From contig JAZNUB010000069.1 of assembly GCA_045592105.1 (NCBI GenBank), positions 1 through 64,000 of the forward strand: 64,000 nucleotides of DNA. The letters run 5' to 3'. Below, in pieces: positions 59,591 to 64,000 of this stretch (within the stretch, counting starts at the first letter, position 1; every line of letters starts with the position of its first letter). Below the pieces are notes generated by a model, which was given only the letters and a program-made list of their open reading frames with translations, was not told the DNA's origin and searched no databases. The position numbers were made by a program, and so were the translations under genes. The stretch is from SIG636 sp045592105. GTDB taxonomy: Bacteria > Bacillota > Clostridia > Oscillospirales > CAG-382.

Positions 59591-60805
59591 ATGACGGTTG
59601 TAGAGTTTTTTGCTTGCTCACCAATCGAGAATATGATAAGCTGTTTTTCATTGAATCCCGATAAGGTTATTTTTATCGGTAACGGCCGCCGTGTGAGGAG
59701 GCGCGTTAAATCATACGAAGCAATAGCCAAGCGTTTAGGCATGGATGTTGTTTTTGAGTTTAAATGCGTAATGCAAAACAGCGTTAATAAGATATGCGAT
59801 GCGCTTATCGAAATAGTTGAAACCGAGGCGGATTGTTGCTTTGATTTAACGGGCGGCAATGAGCTTGCGCTGGTTGCAATGGGTAAGGTTTACCAGATGT
59901 ACGATGGGGAAAGGCACTTGCAAATGCAACGCTTTAATATCGAAACAGGGCGTATTATTGACTGTGACGATGATGGCGAGCTTCCTGCAACGCATATGGG
60001 GATATTGCTAAACGGGGCAGAGAACGTTGCTTTACACGGTGGCAAGGTTGTGCAAAGCACGCGCTTGGACGATATTAGCTTTGCAGAGGATATAGCAACG
60101 CTTTGGGAGCTATGCAAAAGAAAAGCTTTATTATGGAATTCCAGTATCAATAAGCTTGGTGAGCTGTTGGCTGTTTCTCATCACGAAAACAGCGGTAAGC
60201 GTGCCGTTATTGATAAACGCCGCTGTTCAGGGCTTGTTAATTTCCATCAGAAGCTTGAAGCTGTTAAGGATTTTGTTGGTAATCTGTGCGAAGTAGGGAT
60301 GGTAACTGCTGTAAAAGATAATGCGGAAGAGTTTTCTTTTGCATATAAAAATCCCATTGTAAAAAAGTGTTTATTAAAAGCGGGCAATGTGTTGGAGCTT
60401 AAAGCTTTGCTTCTTGCGTCTACCGTTCGTGATAAAAACGGTGAAAAGCTTTATAACGATTGTTCAAGCGGCGTTGTTATTGATTGGGACGGTAAAAAGG
60501 ATGAAAACGGCTTTGAAGGCACGGTAAACGAAATAGACCTGCTTTTAATGCGCGGCTTTATGCCCATTTTTATCTCCTGCAAAAACGGCGGTGTTGATGA
60601 TGCAGAGCTTTATAAGCTTTCATCCGTGGCGGAAATGTTTGGCGGTAAATACGCAAAAAAGGCTTTGATCGTAACGGATTTTAACAGGAGAGGCGCATCT
60701 AAAAGCTATTTTTTAAAGCGTGCTTCTGATATGGGGATAAAAGTTATTGAAGGTGTAAATAAAATGACGGATAAGGCGTTTGCCGAACAATTATCAAAAA
60801 TATAA
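59591..60805 (+). CDS. DUF1887 CARF-nuclease protein (Card1/Can2-like), stand-alone
   Basis: The 404-residue protein has an N-terminal CARF-like domain (about 1-150) with ACSPIENMISCFSLNPDKVI and DLTGGNELALVAMGKVYQM (near 88; the D-x-TGG ligand motif), a middle helical linker, and a C-terminal PD-(D/E)xK-like domain (about 265-385) with NVLELKALLLA, VNEIDLLLMRGFMPIFISCKNG and KLSSVAEMFGGKYAKKALIV. This is the DUF1887 layout of the cyclic-oligoadenylate-activated nucleases Card1 and Can2. The usual E-x-K of the nuclease is S-C-K here. No Cas gene or array adjoins. ATG at 59591 follows GGAGG. Confidence 0.8.
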   Translation: MTVVEFFACSPIENMISCFSLNPDKVIFIGNGRRVRRRVKSYEAIAKRLGMDVVFEFKCVMQNSVNKICDALIEIVETEADCCFDLTGGNELALVAMGKVYQMYDGERHLQMQRFNIETGRIIDCDDDGELPATHMGILLNGAENVALHGGKVVQSTRLDDISFAEDIATLWELCKRKALLWNSSINKLGELLAVSHHENSGKRAVIDKRRCSGLVNFHQKLEAVKDFVGNLCEVGMVTAVKDNAEEFSFAYKNPIVKKCLLKAGNVLELKALLLASTVRDKNGEKLYNDCSSGVVIDWDGKKDENGFEGTVNEIDLLLMRGFMPIFISCKNGGVDDAELYKLSSVAEMFGGKYAKKALIVTDFNRRGASKSYFLKRASDMGIKVIEGVNKMTDKAFAEQLSKI

Positions 60806-60869
60806 AAAGCTATTGCATAATGAGGAAAAAACGGCTATAATGCAAAAAGAAAAGAGAGGTGTGTTTTAT

Positions 60870-61139
60870 ATGAACGCTGTAATAACTGTTACAGGTAAGG
60901 ATAGCAAGGGCATCATAGCAAAGGTAAGCACGGTTTGTACCGAATACGGTGCAAATATTGTTGATATTTCCCAAAGCGTTTTAAGGGATTATTTCGTTAT
61001 GTTTATGATAGCCGATATCTCGGAGTTAAAGGTTAAGCTTTCTGAGTTTGTGGATATTCTCGATGCGCTTGCGGCAGATAACGCTTTAAAGATACAAACA
61101 ATGCACGAAGATATATTTAATGCGATGCACAGGATATGA
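60870..61139 (+). CDS. ACT-domain protein (UPF0237)
   Basis: The 89-residue protein is a single ACT domain: AVITVTGKDSKGIIAKVSTVC, YGANIVDISQSVLRDYFVMFM, and a C-terminal helix. It is of the UPF0237 type that is regularly paired with UPF0210 (PFL family) proteins, as here. It may bind an amino acid or related ligand. The ATG at 60870 follows GAGAGG; upstream extensions overlap the DUF1887 gene's end. It lies 64 bases after that gene and may be in the same transcript. Confidence 0.9.
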   Translation: MNAVITVTGKDSKGIIAKVSTVCTEYGANIVDISQSVLRDYFVMFMIADISELKVKLSEFVDILDALAADNALKIQTMHEDIFNAMHRI

Positions 61140-61148
61140 GGTGGCGGC

Positions 61149-62507
61149 GTGATAAATGTTGGTGATATTCTTGAAACGGTAAATATGATAAGCAACGACC
61201 ATCTTGATATCCGCACTATCACAATGGGTATATCCCTTTTGGACTGTGCGGCAAAAGGTAAAGATGGTTTTGCAGCCGCTGTTTATGAAAAGATTACAAG
61301 CCGTGCCGAAAAGCTTGTTGCCGTTGGTGAAGAGATTGAAAAGGAATATGGTATACCGATAATAAATAAGCGTGTATCGGTTACTCCTATTGCAATTGCA
61401 GGTGCCTGCTTGGATGAAAAGGGCTTTGTTGAAACGGCAAAAGCAATGGATAAAGCTGCTGATACGCTGGGTATTAACTTTATAGGCGGTTACAGCACGC
61501 TTGTTCAAAAGGGGATGACTGATGCGGACAAACGCTTTATCTCCACCATACCTGAAGCATTAGCTTCAACACAAAGAGTATGTTCCTCTGTAAACATAGG
61601 CTCCACAAAGTCGGGCATAAATATGGATGCCGTGCGTACAATGGGCGAGGTAGTAAAAAGAACGGCTGAGCTTACTAAGGATAACGGCTCTATCGGCTGT
61701 GCAAAGCTTGTTGTATTTGCTAACGCACCGGAGGATAATCCGTTTATGGCAGGTGCTTTTCACGGCGTTAGTGAAGGTGAAACGATTCTTAACGTAGGCG
61801 TTTCCGGCCCCGGTGTTGTTAAAACCGCTATTGAAAAGCTTCGCGGTGCGGATCTTGAGGCTGTTGCCGAGGAGATTAAACGCACAGCGTTTAAGATAAC
61901 GCGTGTAGGTCAGCTTGTTGCTATGGAAGCAAGCAAAAGGCTTGGCATACCCTTCGGTATAGTAGACCTTTCGTTGGCACCCACACCCGCGGTAGGCGAT
62001 TCCGTTGCAGAAATTATTGAAGCGATGGGGATAGGCAGATGCGGTGGTTGCGGTACAACTGCGGCGTTGGCAATGCTTAACGATGCCGTAAAGAAGGGCG
62101 GCGTTATGGCTTCTTCTAAAGTTGGCGGTCTTTCAGGTGCGTTTATCCCCGTTTCCGAGGATGCAGGCATGATAAGAGCGGTAAACGAAGGCGCTTTGTG
62201 CATTGAAAAGCTTGAGGCTATGACTGCTGTATGCTCCGTAGGCTTGGATATGATCGCTGTTCCCGGTGATACAACGGCTTCCGTTATATCCGCACTTATA
62301 GCGGACGAGGCGGCGATTGGCGTTATCAACGCTAAAACCACGGCAGTTAGAGTTATACCCGCTTACGGCAAGGTTGTTGGCGACCACGTTGATTTCGGCG
62401 GCTTGCTTGGCAGTGCCCCTGTTATGCAAATCAGCAAGTGTGACCCTACGGAGTTTATCAACCGTGGTGGTTTAATTCCTGCTCCAATACATTCGCTAAA
62501 AAATTAA
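61149..62507 (+). CDS. UPF0210/PFL-family protein (DUF711)
   Basis: The 452-residue cytoplasmic protein shows the DUF711 pattern: LDIRTITMGISLLDCA near the start, NKRVSVTPIAIAGACL, INFIGGYSTLVQKGMT, GPGVVKTAIEKLRGADLE, GIVDLSLAPTPAVGDSVAEI and MGIGRCGGCGTTAALAMLND. The fold relates to glycyl-radical PFL but there is no Gly radical motif. Its function is not established; the paired ACT protein suggests ligand sensing. The start is GTG with GAGGTG upstream. Confidence 0.9.
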   Translation: MINVGDILETVNMISNDHLDIRTITMGISLLDCAAKGKDGFAAAVYEKITSRAEKLVAVGEEIEKEYGIPIINKRVSVTPIAIAGACLDEKGFVETAKAMDKAADTLGINFIGGYSTLVQKGMTDADKRFISTIPEALASTQRVCSSVNIGSTKSGINMDAVRTMGEVVKRTAELTKDNGSIGCAKLVVFANAPEDNPFMAGAFHGVSEGETILNVGVSGPGVVKTAIEKLRGADLEAVAEEIKRTAFKITRVGQLVAMEASKRLGIPFGIVDLSLAPTPAVGDSVAEIIEAMGIGRCGGCGTTAALAMLNDAVKKGGVMASSKVGGLSGAFIPVSEDAGMIRAVNEGALCIEKLEAMTAVCSVGLDMIAVPGDTTASVISALIADEAAIGVINAKTTAVRVIPAYGKVVGDHVDFGGLLGSAPVMQISKCDPTEFINRGGLIPAPIHSLKN

Positions 62508-62575
62508 AATATAAGCGTAATATGTTTGGTGTTTGTGCAATAATCACAAAATCAAATCAAAATATTATAAAGTTT

Positions 62576-62610
62576 AAGCCGCTATCGACAAAAAATCGAT
62601 AGCGGCTTTG
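62576..62610 (+). terminator. Terminator of the ACT-UPF0210 unit
   Basis: AAGCCGCTATCGA (62576-62588) pairs perfectly with TCGATAGCGGCTT (62596-62608). The T run after it is short. Confidence 0.75.
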
Positions 62611-62726
62611 TGCAAAAGGGCGAAAAAACTTAAATAAAATCTTTCCTTAATTTTATTAATCTGATGTTTACATTTAAGGTTTATACTTAATTATGCTTCT
62701 GATTTGGAATTGAAAGGGGAGTTATT

Positions 62727-64000
62727 ATGAAACTAAGGCGTAGCCTGTCTGCTTTGCTGGTTGTTGTTTTGTTTATAACGATGTTTACGGCATATCCCGC
62801 AGGCTTTGTAAAGGCGGCATCCAAGCTTCAGTCCGATGTGTATTACATTGATAGAGACGGAGGCTTTATTTACGATGTTGCTGTTGGCACAACTGTTTCT
62901 CAATTAGTTAAAAACTTTAAAAATACTGATGCTGTAACAGTATCGGATAAAAACGGCAACGTTCAGGCAGACGATGCCTGCGTTGCTACAGGTTATAAGG
63001 TTACGTACGGTGACACTGTCTTTGACGTTATCGTTAAGGGCGATATTACCGGTGATGGCCTTTTGAGTTCTGCCGATGCGGTTGAGTACTCCGGATATAT
63101 AAGGGCTTCAACCGTTTTAGAGGGTGCTTTTCTTCTTGCAGGCGATATCGACTATGATGGAGTTTTGGGTTCTAACGATTACTTGCTTATTAAAAAGCAT
63201 ATGAAGGGCGCTTTTGATATATATTCGCTAAAGCATCCCTTAACAGGTACAACCGTTACCTATACCGTTGAGTTTATAGCAGGTGCAAACGGTACATTAC
63301 AGGGAACTGCAAGCTTTGTTGTAGATGATGGCTCAAGCTTTGCCGATATTGCTGTACCTACTCCTGTTGCAAATGCGGGCTATGTATTTTATGGTTGGAC
63401 ACCGGAATTTCCTGAAACGGTGGAAGAAAACATATCGTTTACCGCTGTTTTTGCACGGGATGGCTCTTCTTGGCACACGCTAAGCTTCGTTGCGGGTGAA
63501 AACGGCAGCTTAACAGGCACAACGGTTATACCCGATATATATGACGAAACAGAATCTGAAGAAATAACGCTTCCCACTCCTGTAGCTGATCGCGGCTATA
63601 AGTTTAAGGAATGGTCTCCCGCTATACCCGAAGAGATAACCGAAAGCGGTGTTTATACCGCTGTGTTTGAATACGACCCTACACAGTATGCAACCGTAAC
63701 GTTCACGGCGGGTAACTACGGTTCGCTTGAGGGTACAACCTCTTATACCGTTCTTAAGGGTACGGCTTGGGATGAAATAGTTGTTCCCAGCTGCGTTCCT
63801 GACCGATATTATATATTCAGCTCTTGGTCTGCTGATTTCCCAAGTGTAATTAATGAGGATTTATCCTTCACAGCTAACTTCACTTCCGACCCTAACAGCT
63901 CGGTTAAAAACTATGCAAGCTCTGCCAACGGCGGTTCGTATATAATAACCGCGGGTACTATACGCGAGGATTTTGCAGATAGCTTTGATTCAAGCTCTGC
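62727..64000 (+). CDS. Secreted protein with N-terminal dockerin-like module and InlB-type repeats (partial)
   Basis: The frame from the ATG at 62727 (AAAGGGGA upstream) stays open to the window end, giving 424 codons of an incomplete gene. It has a signal peptide (MKLRRSLSALLVVVLF..., about 1-30), a dockerin-like pair (KGDITGDGLLSSADAVEYS and AGDIDYDGVLGSNDYLLIK, about 109-155), then at least three roughly 75-residue beta repeats of the InlB/Listeria-Bacteroides type (e.g. VEFIAGANGTLQGTASF, GYVFYGWTPEFPE, TVTFTAGNYGSLEGTTSY). It is probably a surface or cellulosome-type protein; the catalytic part, if any, lies beyond the window. Confidence 0.85.
   Translation, partial: MKLRRSLSALLVVVLFITMFTAYPAGFVKAASKLQSDVYYIDRDGGFIYDVAVGTTVSQLVKNFKNTDAVTVSDKNGNVQADDACVATGYKVTYGDTVFDVIVKGDITGDGLLSSADAVEYSGYIRASTVLEGAFLLAGDIDYDGVLGSNDYLLIKKHMKGAFDIYSLKHPLTGTTVTYTVEFIAGANGTLQGTASFVVDDGSSFADIAVPTPVANAGYVFYGWTPEFPETVEENISFTAVFARDGSSWHTLSFVAGENGSLTGTTVIPDIYDETESEEITLPTPVADRGYKFKEWSPAIPEEITESGVYTAVFEYDPTQYATVTFTAGNYGSLEGTTSYTVLKGTAWDEIVVPSCVPDRYYIFSSWSADFPSVINEDLSFTANFTSDPNSSVKNYASSANGGSYIITAGTIREDFADSFDSSS

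Noticed and set aside
59591..62507. A CRISPR array or Cas genes near the DUF1887 gene
   Set aside because: Both flanks were read for direct repeats and Cas motifs; only ordinary genes and promoters were found.
1..64000. tRNA or rRNA genes
   Set aside because: No cloverleaf-like or rRNA-like segments were recognised in any intergenic space; a covariance search would be needed to exclude them fully.

Overview
The window reads as a chromosomal segment of an anaerobic, low-to-mid GC Bacillota, most likely a gut Clostridia of the Oscillospirales/Ruminococcaceae type. This is inferred from gene content: GlgC plus GlgD instead of GlgC alone, SpoVG, a SigH-type sigma factor, a GerMN lipoprotein, rubrerythrin, a sodium-pump decarboxylase beta subunit, type I dockerin domains on secreted proteins, DUF1836, UPF0210 and an ACT protein. 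Promoters are of the SigA type (several exact TTGACA-17-TATAAT). Shine-Dalgarno sites are strong, and GTG and TTG starts are frequent. No rRNA, tRNA or CRISPR array was seen.

Layout. 1-2754: the edge of an IS1182-like transposase gene, then rpsO-pnp on the minus strand behind a possible autoregulatory leader. 2912-15434: a long plus-strand glycogen operon (WG-repeat membrane protein, glgB, glgC, glgD, glgA, glgP, a GH13 amylase) followed by an N-acetylhexosamine 1-kinase-like gene. 15476-18611: SigH-like sigma factor, zinc-ribbon protein, phosphoribosyltransferase, short-chain dehydrogenase, TVP38-type membrane protein. 18681-22995: a nucleotide-sugar cluster (rfbA, rfbB, rffA, ATP-grasp ligase). 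23047-26525: sodium/phosphate symporter with PhoU domain, and a secreted purple-acid-phosphatase-like enzyme with dockerin. 26535-34737: small proteins, GerMN lipoprotein, cca, SGNH lipoprotein, cyclophilin, upp, acyl-CoA synthetase, DUF1836, ybaK, YhcC radical SAM protein.

34752-42891: a dockerin-bearing leucine-rich-repeat protein, a minus-strand set (CNNM/CorC transporter, PiT phosphate transporter, DUF47 partner), then a manganese riboswitch of the yybP-ykoY class controlling a P-type cation ATPase. 42905-47546: murC, an unknown gene, pepT, spoVG, rubrerythrin, GNAT acetyltransferase. 47583-56540: a large anchored solute-binding-like protein with a helical tail, an intracellular-looking trypsin-fold protease, a multidomain amidase with dockerin, YtqB-type methyltransferase, Crp/Fnr regulator, and a sodium-pump decarboxylase beta/gamma pair without its alpha subunit. 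56548-64000: MATE exporter and FAD oxidoreductase, a stand-alone CARF-nuclease (DUF1887, Card1/Can2-like), ACT protein plus UPF0210 protein, and the start of another secreted dockerin/InlB-repeat protein.

The most interesting items are the DUF1887 CARF-nuclease with no CRISPR context and an altered catalytic motif, the riboswitch with a visible antiterminator/terminator switch, four near-identical dockerins on unrelated secreted proteins, the ATP-grasp enzyme translationally coupled to rffA, and the odd leader before the sodium-pump gene. All functions are assigned by reading motifs; no database search was run.
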